This document shows, in pieces, positions 54,046 through 62,818 of a DNA stretch of 64,000 nt. The translations under genes and the position numbers were made by a program. Position 1 is the first letter of the stretch; each line of letters begins with the position of its first letter. The notes beneath the pieces are model-generated. The model was given only the letters and a program-made list of their open reading frames with translations. It searched no databases and was not told the origin of the DNA. Origin of the DNA: Bacillota bacterium (lineage in GTDB: Bacteria; Bacillota; UBA4882; UBA8346); contig JAEXFN010000052.1 of assembly GCA_023400055.1 (NCBI GenBank), forward strand, positions 1-64,000, written 5' to 3'.

Positions 54046-55314
54046 ATGAAAAAGCACCTTATCAGGCTGCTCGGTATCTTCGCGATCCTTTCAGTGATTT
54101 CGTTCGCGTTGATCGCCGAAGCCGCCCCGAAGACCGTCACCCTCAAATTGTGGCATCTCTGGGCCGCCGATACCGAGTCCAATAAGATCCCCATGCAAAG
54201 AGTGCTCGCGGCTTTCGAGAAATCCCACCCTAATATCAAAATCGAAGTGGACGCGGTCGAGAACCAAACCTATAAAACCAAGATCAAAACGGCCATCGCC
54301 GCCAACGAGGCCCCTGATATCTTCTTCACCTGGGGCGCTGGTTTCGCCCAACCGTTCGTCGAGTCCAAAAAGGTTTTAGCCTTGGACCCTTATCTCAAAG
54401 ACGGTACCAAAAACCGCATTTTGAGCGGTACGTTGGCCAATTATACTTATGACGGTAAGATCTACGGTTTGCCGCTCTATATGTGGGCCGGCGTGTTCTA
54501 TGTCAATAAAGATTTGTTCGCCAAGAGCAATATCAAGATTCCCACGACCTATAAAGAAATGATGGACGCCGTCAAGGCCTTCCGCGCCAAAGGGATCACC
54601 CCCATCTCCGTCGGTGAGAAAGACCGTTGGTGCGGCATGTTCTTCCAAAACATCTTCGCGTTGCGGACCGGCGGCGTCAAACTATGCACCGATGCTTTGG
54701 GCAAGAAAGCCTCGTTTGATCAACCGGCCTTCGTACAATCGGCGCAACTCCTGAGCGACCTGGTAAAGGCCAAAGCCTTCAACGACGGTTGTCTGGGCCT
54801 GACCCATGACGAGGCTCAAGCGGTATTCCTCAACGGCCAGGTTCCAATGTACTACCAGGGCAGTTGGGAAGCAGGTACTTTTGAAAGAGACGGTTCGCCG
54901 GTCAAAGGCAAGATCGTCGCCATGAAATTCCCGGCGGTCGAAGGCGGCAAAGGTAGCCCCGATGAGTTCCTGGGCGGCGCCATCGATACCTTCATGGTCA
55001 GCGCCAACACCAAGTATCCCAGAGAAGCGGCCACCGCTGTGAAATACATTTGCGAAAACATGTCGCGCGAAGCCTATCTGGCCGGCGGCAACCTCCCCAC
55101 TTGGAAAGTGAATGTTGACAAATCCAGGATCAATCCGTTGCTGGCGCAGGTCGCCGATCTGACGAGAAGCGCCAAAGGCTATGTCCTGGCTTGGGATACC
55201 TTCCTGATCGGTTCCGAGGCCGATACCCATCTGAATCTAGTCCAGGAGATCTTCGCCGGAATGACCACTCCGGAACAATTCGCCAAAGAGATGCAGAAAC
55301 TGAATCAAAAGTAA
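54046..55314 (+). CDS. Extracellular sugar-binding protein of an ABC importer (family 1)
   Basis: A 422-residue substrate-binding protein. Signal peptide of about 27 residues (hydrophobic core LLGIFAILSVISFALIA, AEA-A cleavage) without a lipobox Cys, so a soluble periplasmic protein; a monoderm would need a lipid anchor. Start TLKLWHLWAA, followed by the sugar-binding lobe features APDIFFTWGAGFA, MWAGVFYVNKDLF and YYQGSWEAGTF. ATG at 54046 follows GAGGAGG at 8 nt. Gene order SBP, two permeases and no ATPase implies a shared MsmX-type ATPase. Regulated probably by the upstream YesM/YesN pair. Sugar unknown. Confidence 0.95.
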   Translation: MKKHLIRLLGIFAILSVISFALIAEAAPKTVTLKLWHLWAADTESNKIPMQRVLAAFEKSHPNIKIEVDAVENQTYKTKIKTAIAANEAPDIFFTWGAGFAQPFVESKKVLALDPYLKDGTKNRILSGTLANYTYDGKIYGLPLYMWAGVFYVNKDLFAKSNIKIPTTYKEMMDAVKAFRAKGITPISVGEKDRWCGMFFQNIFALRTGGVKLCTDALGKKASFDQPAFVQSAQLLSDLVKAKAFNDGCLGLTHDEAQAVFLNGQVPMYYQGSWEAGTFERDGSPVKGKIVAMKFPAVEGGKGSPDEFLGGAIDTFMVSANTKYPREAATAVKYICENMSREAYLAGGNLPTWKVNVDKSRINPLLAQVADLTRSAKGYVLAWDTFLIGSEADTHLNLVQEIFAGMTTPEQFAKEMQKLNQK

Positions 55315-55590
55315 GAATAGCGTAACTTCAACCTCCCTGTTCGTGATCGAGGGTTTCCCTCGGTCACGAACAGGCTATATGTTATTCATGAACCGTTTCA
55401 AGGCTGCTTTTTCCGCTCTCCCCTGCGACCTCGGGAAAGCAAATACCCGAATATTGACACTTTAATCTTAATCGAATCTCAAACCGCGTCCGTTGCCCCA
55501 GCGTTAAAAATGACCGAATTTTTTATCGCCCCGGCCTGAAGAATCATTGAAAAAAGCCAGCGAAAGACGCAGCTGGCCCGAAGCCTTTTT
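55315..55590 (+). terminator. Hairpins between binding-protein and permease genes
   Basis: Stem of 17-18 bp CCTGTTCGTGA..CGAGGG (55336-55353) with CCCTCG..TCACGAACAGG (55357-55374), without a T-tract, likely stabilises the binding-protein mRNA or partly terminates. A second hairpin GCCAGC/GCTGGC (55556-55577) is followed by T5 (55586-55590). Together they would lower permease expression relative to the binding protein. No gene is seen between them. Confidence 0.65.
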
Positions 55591-55623
55591 CTGTAATCAT
55601 AGTTGTAGTCATAGCGTAAGGTA

Positions 55624-55671
55624 GTATATGCCGCAAGCTTAACGCGTCTCAAAAATCAGCGTGGCATATAC
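55624..55671 (+). promoter_or_regulatory. Hairpin next to the permease ribosome binding site
   Basis: GTATATGCC (55624-55632) pairs with GGCATATAC (55663-55671); GGGAGG follows immediately. Formation of this hairpin in the mRNA could affect translation of the permease. It could also be an operator. Confidence 0.5.
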
Positions 55672-55682
55672 GGGAGGAAACG

Positions 55683-56570
55683 ATGGATAAATTCCTTGCC
55701 GATAAAAAGGCGATTTGTGTCTTTGTGTTACCGGCTTTTCTCATTTTTGCGATGATTGTGATCGCCCCAATCTTTCTCTCCAGTTATTACAGCACGTTGC
55801 GGTGGGACGGGTTTGGCCAAGCTACGTTCATTGGCCTCAAAAACTTTACCGATCTTTTTGTCAATACCGCCGATGGCTTCCCGAAATCGATCATTAATTC
55901 GTTTATTCTGGCGGCGCTCTCGGTCTTCGTGCAGTTACCGTTGGCGCTGTTTTTTGCTCTGGTCCTGGCCCGCGGGATCAAAGGGGAAGTCTTTTACCGG
56001 ACTGTCTATTTCATTCCGGTGATCCTCTCCACCGTGGTCATCGGCCAATTGTGGATGAAGATTTACCATCCCTCGTTTGGCTTGCTCAATATCTTCCTGA
56101 CCTCAGTAGGATTGAAATCGTGGACCCACGCCTGGCTGGGCTCGACGGACACTGCCTTGATCTCGGCTTTCGTCCCCAGCGTCTGGCAGTATATCGGCTA
56201 CCACATGTTATTGATGTATGCCTCGGCCAAATCGGTTTCCGACGACATTTACGAAGCCGCCAAGATCGACGGCGCCTCCGAGGTAGCCATCGCCCGTCAT
56301 ATTACGATTCCCTTGATCATGCCCATGATCAAGATCTGTGTGATCTTCGCCGTAATCGGCTCGTTAAAATCGTTTGACTTGGTGTATATCCTCACCGGCG
56401 GCGGCCCCGTCCATGCCAGTGAGGTTCCCAGCACGCTGATGTTCAATACCATCTTCTTCAAATATATGTATGGCTACGGCAGCTCGATGGCGGTGTTTAT
56501 CATCGCGGAATGTCTGCTACTGACGGTGACCATTCAGAAACTGTTTAAAACCGAAGAAACTATCAACTAG
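55683..56570 (+). CDS. Sugar ABC transporter permease (MalF type)
   Basis: A 295-residue membrane protein with six helices. ABC permease EAA motif EAAKIDGASEVAIARHITIPLIMP (about residues 190-213, contact with the ATPase), and the TGGGPVHASEVPS loop typical of family 1 sugar permeases. ATG at 55683 follows GGGAGG. Separated from the binding protein by 368 bp with several hairpins. Pairs with the next permease 16 bp downstream. Confidence 0.95.
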   Translation: MDKFLADKKAICVFVLPAFLIFAMIVIAPIFLSSYYSTLRWDGFGQATFIGLKNFTDLFVNTADGFPKSIINSFILAALSVFVQLPLALFFALVLARGIKGEVFYRTVYFIPVILSTVVIGQLWMKIYHPSFGLLNIFLTSVGLKSWTHAWLGSTDTALISAFVPSVWQYIGYHMLLMYASAKSVSDDIYEAAKIDGASEVAIARHITIPLIMPMIKICVIFAVIGSLKSFDLVYILTGGGPVHASEVPSTLMFNTIFFKYMYGYGSSMAVFIIAECLLLTVTIQKLFKTEETIN

Positions 56571-56586
56571 AAAGAGGGGAACTGCT

Positions 56587-57483
56587 TTGACAATCAAAAT
56601 GAATCGTCCATCGCCGAACGCCGGCTTTAACCTGAAGAAATGGGCCAAGCAATTCCGCGACGACCGGAAAATTTATTACTTGGTGACCTTCATTTTGGTC
56701 TTATTCACCATCATCCAACTTTATCCATTGGTTTGGCTGCTTTTATTTTCCTTAAAAGATAACATCGAGATCTTCGGGGGCAACGTCATCGGATTGCCGC
56801 ACCGTTTTCTCTGGCAAAACTACAATCAAGCCCTATTCAGCGGCAAAGTGGGGTTATACTTTCTGAACAGCTGTATCGTGACCGGCGCGACCATCATTAT
56901 TTCCGGTCTGCTCAGCGCCATGGCCTCCTATGCCATCGCCCGGATGAAATGGAAGTTGAGCAAGGTTACGCTGACCGTTTTTTTATTGGGCTTGATGCTG
57001 CCGATTCACGCCGCGTTATTGCCATTATTCATCATCCTGCGCGACACGCATCTGCTCAATACTTACTGGGCCCTGATCATTCCCTATGTGGCCTTCGCCA
57101 TGCCGATGGCCATCTTCGTATTCACCGGGTTTCTGCAGATGGTCCCGCGTGAACTCGAAGAATCGGCCTGCCTCGACGGGTGCAACATCTATCAGATCTT
57201 CTTCAAGATCGTGCTGCCCCTGATCAAACCGGCCGTGGCCACCGTCTCCATCTTCACCTACTTGTCGGCCTGGAATGAATTGATGTTTGCGGTCACCTTC
57301 ATCAGCAAACAGGAGTTTCGCACCTTGACGGTAGGGATCATGTCCTTGGCCGGCCAATACACCACCGAGTGGGGGCCGATCGGCGCCGGACTGGTAGTAG
57401 CCACGCTGCCGACGATCGTGGTCTATTCGTTGATGAGTGATCAAGTCCAAAAAAGCCTGACGACCGGGGCGTTAAAGGGCTGA
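56587..57483 (+). CDS. Sugar ABC transporter permease (MalG type)
   Basis: A 298-residue membrane protein with six helices. EAA motif ESACLDGCNIYQIFFKIVLP (about residues 195-214) and C-terminal SLTTGALKG, typical of MalG-like partners. TTG at 56587 follows GAGGGG. Forms a heterodimer with the preceding permease. A bidirectional terminator follows. Confidence 0.95.
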   Translation: MTIKMNRPSPNAGFNLKKWAKQFRDDRKIYYLVTFILVLFTIIQLYPLVWLLLFSLKDNIEIFGGNVIGLPHRFLWQNYNQALFSGKVGLYFLNSCIVTGATIIISGLLSAMASYAIARMKWKLSKVTLTVFLLGLMLPIHAALLPLFIILRDTHLLNTYWALIIPYVAFAMPMAIFVFTGFLQMVPRELEESACLDGCNIYQIFFKIVLPLIKPAVATVSIFTYLSAWNELMFAVTFISKQEFRTLTVGIMSLAGQYTTEWGPIGAGLVVATLPTIVVYSLMSDQVQKSLTTGALKG

Positions 57484-57521
57484 AAAATTGATGATCTCAG
57501 CGTAAATTAGGTTTGTAAAGC

Positions 57522-57550
57522 AAAAAGCCAATCCCGCGATTGGCTTTTTT
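57522..57550. terminator. Bidirectional terminator between importer and glutathione peroxidase
   Basis: AAAAAGCCAATC (57522-57533) pairs with GATTGGCTTTTTT (57538-57550), loop CCGC. Confidence 0.9.
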
Positions 57551-57584
57551 GATTGGCTAAGTTAAGCTGGCCCATTTTTGAACC

Positions 57585-58142
57585 TCACTTTTCCTGGCCC
57601 AACAGCCGTTCAATCTCGACCGCCAGCGCCAGCGGAGCGGTGGTCGGCTCATAGCGGCCGACGACCCCACCTTGACGGTCGATCAGGAATTTAGTGAAGT
57701 TCCATTTGATCGAATCACCCTTCAATATTTCTGGAAATTGCGTCTCTAAAACCTCCTGAAGTTTCGGGGCGATGGGATGGTTGGGATCGAATCCCCGGAA
57801 GGGCGCCTGAGCGGTCAAATACTTGAAGATGGGATGGGCGTTCTCGCCCCGGACATCGGTCTTGGCAAACAGCGGAAAAGTGACGCCGTAATTGATCTTG
57901 CAAAAGTTCTGCACTTCCTCGTTGGAACCCGGTTCCTGCGCCGCGAACTGATTGCTGGGAAAGCCCAGAATCTCCAGACCCTGACCCGCGTACTTCTCAT
58001 ACAGTTGCTGAAGCTCCTCGTATTGCGGAGTAAACCCGCACTTGCTCGCGGTATTGACGATCAGGATCACCTTCCCTTTAAAGCTCGCTAGCGGGATCTC
58101 CCGGCCTTGAATGGATTGAGCACTAAAATCATAAATACTCAT
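57585..58142 (-). CDS. Glutathione peroxidase-family thiol peroxidase
   Basis: A 185-residue peroxidase that reduces hydroperoxides, in most bacteria with thioredoxin rather than glutathione. Active-site Cys35 in NTASKCGFTPQY (Cys, not selenocysteine), the Gln in GFPSNQFAAQEPG and Trp-Asn in KWNFTKFLID complete the catalytic tetrad. ATG at 58142 preferred because GGGGAGG is 9-10 nt upstream; an upstream codon at 58160 lies before it. Monocistronic. Confidence 0.95.
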   Translation of the reverse strand: MSIYDFSAQSIQGREIPLASFKGKVILIVNTASKCGFTPQYEELQQLYEKYAGQGLEILGFPSNQFAAQEPGSNEEVQNFCKINYGVTFPLFAKTDVRGENAHPIFKYLTAQAPFRGFDPNHPIAPKLQEVLETQFPEILKGDSIKWNFTKFLIDRQGGVVGRYEPTTAPLALAVEIERLLGQEK

Positions 58143-58367
58143 GCGCTTTTTCCTCCCCATTTATTATATTCTTTAGCTCCAGCCAATTTTCTTTTGATCG
58201 TCCGGCGCCGGGCCGGATTAACCGCTGACAGCGCCATGGCAAAGATTTTTTAATTTAATTAGAATTTTAGGAACCCTGTCGCTTTAAAAACGCTGGGCAA
58301 GAGCATTCTTACCGGCGGACTCCTTATTATCCGCCCTCCAGTCCGTAGTCTATACCCATGGGTTCAT

Positions 58368-59717
58368 TTATTTCTTATCGGCTCGGCTTTTGATCTCGAA
58401 GCGATCCTGCTCCGGATCTTGCAGATAGACGTATTGCAAGGCCGCCCCGGGAGTGAGACGGGCGAAGGTCTCCGCGGCGGCACCGCGGCATTCGGCGCAG
58501 GCGTGACGCGGGATCAACACCGCGGCAATTCGCCGTTCCGGGCCATAGCCTTTGCTGGCCCGGGAATGAATCACCCGGTAACCGCTGCAGGCAGGGCAGC
58601 GCCGGATCTCCTCCGACTGCTCCTCCTCGATTTGATCGGTATCATAATAGATCCGCCGGTTCCGTTCAAAGAAGGGCCCTTTGCCGAAGAGCCGGTTCAA
58701 ATCGATATCCGCGCGCTGCCGCCAGATCTCCAGCAAATATTCGACTGCCTCACGCACCGCCGGATGCACCGGGCGATTATCGTCATTCAACGCCGGCTGC
58801 CAGTCGGGCTCGCGGACCTCCGAATAGTCCAGCCCCGCCAGAGCCAGAATGATTCCCAGATTGACATAAGGCAACGCCCCCTCAATGGAATAACCGCCTT
58901 CCAGGACCACGATGTCCGGATTCAGCAGTTCGGTCAGGCGGGCGTACCCGCCCGCGGTGACCCGCATGTCGGTCAAGGGATCGCTGTAATGATTGTCCTG
59001 CCCCGCCCCATTGATCAGGATATCCGGCTTAAAATCTGCCAAAACCGGCAGAGCGAGATGCTCGATGACATAGAGGAGCTCCCTGTCGCCACTGCCCGGC
59101 GGAAGCGGCACATTGAGGGTCAGGCCGAAAGCGCCCGGCCCTCCCAGCTCATTCAGATCCCCGGTGCCGGGATAAAGGGTGCGACCGTCCTGATGGATGC
59201 AGAGATGGAGCACGTCCGGATCGTTATAATAAATATCCTGGCTGCCGTCGGCATGATGGGCGTCGGTATCGACCACGGCGATTTTAAGATGGCCGCCGTA
59301 CTTCTGGCGGATGTGCTCGATCATGATCGCTTCGTTGTTGATATTGCAAAAGCCGCGACAGCCGTGGACGATCCGCATCGCGTGGTGCCCGGGCGGCCGC
59401 AGCAGGGCGAAGCTCCGCTCCACCCGCCGTTCCAATACTGCGTCGGCCGCGACGATGCACCCGCCGGCCGCGATCCGGTGCGAATGGGTCGCCTGGGCGG
59501 CGACATCGGGAACACAAATATGCGCCCGCTGCACTTCGGCCGGAGTGGCCAGCCGCGGCCGCAGCTCGATCACTCCCGGCAGGTCCAGCAGTCCTTCCTC
59601 GACGATCTGGTCCCTGGTGTATAAGAGCCGTTCTTCCCGCTCCGGATGACTCGGATCGATCGCCCAGTCGAAGGCGGGAAAAAAGACCAGGCCGATCCGT
59701 TGATTGGCTTGAAGCAT
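58368..59717 (-). CDS. Histone deacetylase-family protein with C-terminal zinc ribbon
   Basis: A 449-residue deacetylase-fold protein. HDAC motifs: RPPGHHAM (charge relay His pair), GFCNINNEAI, VVDTDAHHADGSQDIYY with zinc ligands Asp and His, and late GAGQDNHYSDPLTD and LEGGYSIEGALPY. Beyond the usual AcuC-like end (about residue 370) there is a C-terminal extension with CPACSG and, 28 residues on, CAECRG, forming a zinc ribbon. Substrate unknown (acetylated proteins, polyamines or acetoin-linked enzymes are options). ATG at 59717 follows AAGGAAG at 8 nt. Lies 69 bp after the hydantoinase-like gene. Confidence 0.9.
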   Translation of the reverse strand: MLQANQRIGLVFFPAFDWAIDPSHPEREERLLYTRDQIVEEGLLDLPGVIELRPRLATPAEVQRAHICVPDVAAQATHSHRIAAGGCIVAADAVLERRVERSFALLRPPGHHAMRIVHGCRGFCNINNEAIMIEHIRQKYGGHLKIAVVDTDAHHADGSQDIYYNDPDVLHLCIHQDGRTLYPGTGDLNELGGPGAFGLTLNVPLPPGSGDRELLYVIEHLALPVLADFKPDILINGAGQDNHYSDPLTDMRVTAGGYARLTELLNPDIVVLEGGYSIEGALPYVNLGIILALAGLDYSEVREPDWQPALNDDNRPVHPAVREAVEYLLEIWRQRADIDLNRLFGKGPFFERNRRIYYDTDQIEEEQSEEIRRCPACSGYRVIHSRASKGYGPERRIAAVLIPRHACAECRGAAAETFARLTPGAALQYVYLQDPEQDRFEIKSRADKK

Positions 59718-59786
59718 GAGCTTTCGCTTCCTTTTGACCGATTCTTCGGAAAGCTACGATGGTTAACCGTGCCGGCGGCCGGCCGG

Positions 59787-61484
59787 CTAGGCGATGCTGA
59801 CCGGCGTCACGCCCGGCCGCACCTGGGCTTCGATGGTGTAGATCCGGCCCACGGTATGGAAACCGCGTACAGTATTGAAGACTTCTTCGTGGACGATGGC
59901 GATGGCTTCGTCGTCCGCTGCGGCTCCGATCCGCGCCGCGAACTCCTTCGCCTGAGCCAAGGCTTCGGCCCGGGCCTGCTTGGCGTCAAAGAGCATCGGC
60001 CGGCGCAGGGTCTCGGCGTAATCCAGCTCGGGAACGATGATCTTGCCCAGGCCGGTATCCGCATGCAGGGTAATGGCGGCGGTGGGCCGGCTGGCGGCCG
60101 CACCGGCAGCGTTGGCCACCTCGGCATGGGGCAGCACGGTGTATGGGAGCCCCATTGCCGCGGCGATGCGCGGAATATAGGTCCCGGCTGGCGCTCCCAG
60201 CCCAATGATCTGTTCCGGCGCGATAGCGGCCGGCGCCAGTACCTCGGAAACCGTATAGACCGGGCGGTCGGCCAAATTGCGATAAACCTCGCGGATCCCG
60301 GCCACGGCCAGCTGACAAAACCGGTCGATAATCACATTGGCTAATTCTGCGGGAGCCAGGCCCGCCTGTTGCGCTAGAGGTTGCAGAAGTTCCAAGGCCC
60401 GCTCCGGCTCGCCCAACGGGGCCAGGCCCAGGGCCACCGCGGCATCGGTCGGCGTAAGCGCCGGACCGCCGTGCACCGCCGGAAGTCCCGCGCGTTGCGG
60501 CCCGATCCGCAGAGTGCCGTCCTCCCAGGCGACCTTGCTGTCGCCGCCCAGGCCGATGGAGCGGGAGAACAGCGCCGGAACTGCGGTCTTGTAGCCGGAG
60601 ATCTGCGCCCCGTCCCGTTCGCTCAAGGGTTCCCCCTGCACCAGCACGGCGATGTCGGTGGTGGTCCCACCGATATCCAGAATCACCGCGTTGGCGGATG
60701 GCTCCCGGACTAGCGCCAGCGTCCCCATGATGCTGGCGGCTGGCCCGGAAAGGATCGTCTCCACCGGCCGGGCCACCGCTTCCTCCAGCCGCAGGGTGCC
60801 GCCGTCGGCTTTCAGCAGGAAGACCGCCCCGCTAAGCGCCGCTTCTTGCAACAGTTCCCGGATCATCGCGGTAAAAGCGGCCTGGATGCCGGCCACATTC
60901 GAGTTCAGATAGGCGGTGGTGATCCGGCGCGGAAAATTCAAGCGGCCCGAGAGCCGGTGGCCGAGGGTGATCGGTCGCAACTGGGGAGCCTGGGCGCGGA
61001 CCAGCCGTTCGATGGCCAGTTCCTGCCCGGGGTTGCGGGTGGAAAACTTTCCGACCACCGCCAGGGCCTCGGCCCCCTGCCCCACCGCCGCTCCGACCGC
61101 CGCCCGGACTTCGTCGTCGTTGATCGGCGCCACCTCCCGGCCGCGATGGTCGACGGAGCCTCCTAAAGGGTAAACGGGGAAATCGAATCCTAAGTCGGCC
61201 AGTTTCAACCCCGGCCCCGGGACCGCTAATACCGCCGTGGGAGACCCGCGCCGTTCAATAATGGCGTTGGTCGACAACGTCGTGCTCAGATGAAGCTCCA
61301 GCGGCTCGGCACTCCCGCTCAAAGCCGGCTCCGAGCGCAACAGTTCGTGCAAGACCTCGGCCGTCCCGGCCAGCAGGTCCGAATGATTCGTCGCCGCCTT
61401 GGCGGTGGCGGCGATCTGGCCGTCATGCAACAACACCGCGTCGGTGTTGGTACCGCCCACATCGATCCCGATCACATCGCCCAT
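59787..61484 (-). CDS. Hydantoinase/oxoprolinase-family protein (HyuA type, ATP-dependent)
   Basis: A 565-residue protein of the actin/hexokinase-like ATPase fold. N-terminal hydantoinase signature IGIDVGGTNTDAVLL and later VILDIGGTTTDIAVL, SIGLGGDSKVAW; ends near VHEEVFNTVRGFHTVGRIY. Family members hydrolyse hydantoins, 5-oxoproline or N-methylhydantoin together with a HyuB subunit; no HyuB is seen here. Its length is shorter than typical HyuA (about 680). Substrate unknown. Probably in an operon with the HDAC-family gene. Confidence 0.9.
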   Translation of the reverse strand: MGDVIGIDVGGTNTDAVLLHDGQIAATAKAATNHSDLLAGTAEVLHELLRSEPALSGSAEPLELHLSTTLSTNAIIERRGSPTAVLAVPGPGLKLADLGFDFPVYPLGGSVDHRGREVAPINDDEVRAAVGAAVGQGAEALAVVGKFSTRNPGQELAIERLVRAQAPQLRPITLGHRLSGRLNFPRRITTAYLNSNVAGIQAAFTAMIRELLQEAALSGAVFLLKADGGTLRLEEAVARPVETILSGPAASIMGTLALVREPSANAVILDIGGTTTDIAVLVQGEPLSERDGAQISGYKTAVPALFSRSIGLGGDSKVAWEDGTLRIGPQRAGLPAVHGGPALTPTDAAVALGLAPLGEPERALELLQPLAQQAGLAPAELANVIIDRFCQLAVAGIREVYRNLADRPVYTVSEVLAPAAIAPEQIIGLGAPAGTYIPRIAAAMGLPYTVLPHAEVANAAGAAASRPTAAITLHADTGLGKIIVPELDYAETLRRPMLFDAKQARAEALAQAKEFAARIGAAADDEAIAIVHEEVFNTVRGFHTVGRIYTIEAQVRPGVTPVSIA

Positions 61485-62032
61485 AGCGAGCCAGGCCTTC
61501 TTTCCTTGGTTAAAATTCGAGAATTGCGGTAATTATCTTGCCACAGTAGGATTACGGATTCAATCATTAATATCCGGATCGCTAGTTGGGTATGAATTCG
61601 ATTTCCATATTCTTTTTCCTTTAAAATATCGCGCTGAAGATCGGACGCGCGAGCGAAACCGGGGCCCGCTCCAACGCAATTAAACAAGGAAGTTTTAAAA
61701 CATGTCGAGAATATATTGGGATGGGCTCTGATTGCTTGCCATCTTATAATTGCCGCTTTGCATTTCCGGCAAGGTACGCTAAAATGCAAAAGAGAGCCGG
61801 ACCGACCTTCAGAACTTTAAAGGTGACATGCCGTTGATTCGCCGTTTGCTACTGAATCTATATATGTTGCAATAAGTTTTGGTACCTTCAAAATCATTGC
61901 AACCTATTTCCTTGATTCATAAGTTAAAATAAATACCGCGCTTCGCCCTTTTCCAGCCATGCCTTACGGATGGAAAAGCTTATTCAAAAATTTATTTCAA
62001 CTTATATATAAATAAAAAATCAGGTGAGAGCA
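61485..62032. other. Divergent intergenic stretch, hydantoinase to GntR
   Basis: About 550 bp without a convincing gene; a minus-strand frame (61472-61789) is not family-like. An inverted repeat TTTGCATTT (61757-61765) / AAATGCAAA (61782-61790) with a 16-nt loop is visible. Around 61858 the string ATATGTTGCAATAAGTTTTGG resembles ATTTGTCGCAATAAGTTTTTGG near 46190 upstream of the cold shock gene. The A+T-rich block 61915-62020 should contain the GntR promoter. Confidence 0.45.
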
Positions 62033-62719
62033 ATGAATCCAGATAACAAAGCTTACCTTAAAGTTATCGCGTATATCCGGGAACAGCTCGTGCGCGAGCA
62101 GTTGGCCATCGGAAATAAACTGCCGACGGAACGCGAACTCTCGGAAAATCTGGGGTTGAGCAGAAATTCCATCCGCGAGGCCTTGCGCACCATGGAAAAT
62201 ATGGGGATCATCGAAAGCCGCCAAGGCTCCGGAAACTATCTCACCGGCAACATCGAAAAAAGCTTCAGCGACTCGTTGGCAATGATGGTGCTGATGAAAC
62301 AGGTCAGTTACCTGGAGATCAACCAGCTACGCCGGGGCATCGAAATGCAATCCCTGATCCTGGCGCTGCAACGGATTACCGAGGACGAACTGTCGAACAT
62401 CGCCGGGCTCGTGGCGCAGATGGAACATTCCCCGCCAGACGAGGAGACCGCCTTGGACAAGGAGTTCCACTATGCGATCGTCAGGGCTTCGGGAAACGAA
62501 TTAATGATGGGCATCATGCAGGCCCTGTCGGCCACTTGTGAACGGGTGATTGAGCACATCTTAAAACAGGAATTAAACGGCAAGAAACCCTTGTTGCTAA
62601 AAACGCACCGCCAAATTTACGAGAGCCTGCTGCACCGGGATTTGGACCTGGGCGTGGCCTCGGTCACCGCGCACTACGACATCATCGACGACCAATTGCA
62701 GCGCGATCTGAAACCGTGA
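62033..62719 (+). CDS. GntR-family (FadR subfamily) transcriptional regulator
   Basis: A 228-residue regulator. N-terminal winged helix (about residues 8-75) with LPTERELSENLGLSRNSIREALRTMENMGIIESRQGSGNYL, classic GntR; C-terminal FCD ligand-binding domain (about 95-220) with the metal-ligand candidate DKEFHYAI and NELMMGIMQAL. ATG at 62033 follows AGGTGAG at 4 nt; GTG at 62024 is less likely. A terminator follows; the next promoter carries a near-perfect operator, which this protein probably binds. Ligand unknown. Confidence 0.94.
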   Translation: MNPDNKAYLKVIAYIREQLVREQLAIGNKLPTERELSENLGLSRNSIREALRTMENMGIIESRQGSGNYLTGNIEKSFSDSLAMMVLMKQVSYLEINQLRRGIEMQSLILALQRITEDELSNIAGLVAQMEHSPPDEETALDKEFHYAIVRASGNELMMGIMQALSATCERVIEHILKQELNGKKPLLLKTHRQIYESLLHRDLDLGVASVTAHYDIIDDQLQRDLKP

Positions 62720-62740
62720 TCTCAAAGCACGGTTTTTTTC
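62711..62740 (+). terminator. Intrinsic terminator of the GntR gene
   Basis: ACCGTG (62713-62718) pairs with CACGGT (62728-62733), followed by a run of T (62733-62739). The stem overlaps the last codons and stop. Confidence 0.8.
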
Positions 62741-62753
62741 TTTCCGATAACTA

Positions 62754-62807
62754 TTGACCCGGTCGCGCATTTGGTATATACTCCTTAATTGGTAGTACCA
62801 ATTAAGG
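62754..62807 (+). promoter_or_regulatory. Promoter and GntR operator of the HAD phosphatase gene
   Basis: TTGACC (62754-62759), 17-bp spacer, TATACT (62777-62782), directly followed by the perfect palindrome CCTTAATTGGTA (62783-62794), G, TACCAATTAAGG (62796-62807). The core TTGGTA-x-TACCAA is of the FadR-GntR type. It covers the transcription start, so binding would repress. Confidence 0.8.
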
Positions 62808-62818
62808 ACCGCTTCGCG

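Noticed and set aside
61472..61789. 105-codon minus-strand frame upstream of the hydantoinase gene
   Set aside because: Overlaps the start of the hydantoinase gene, no family likeness; treated as non-coding.
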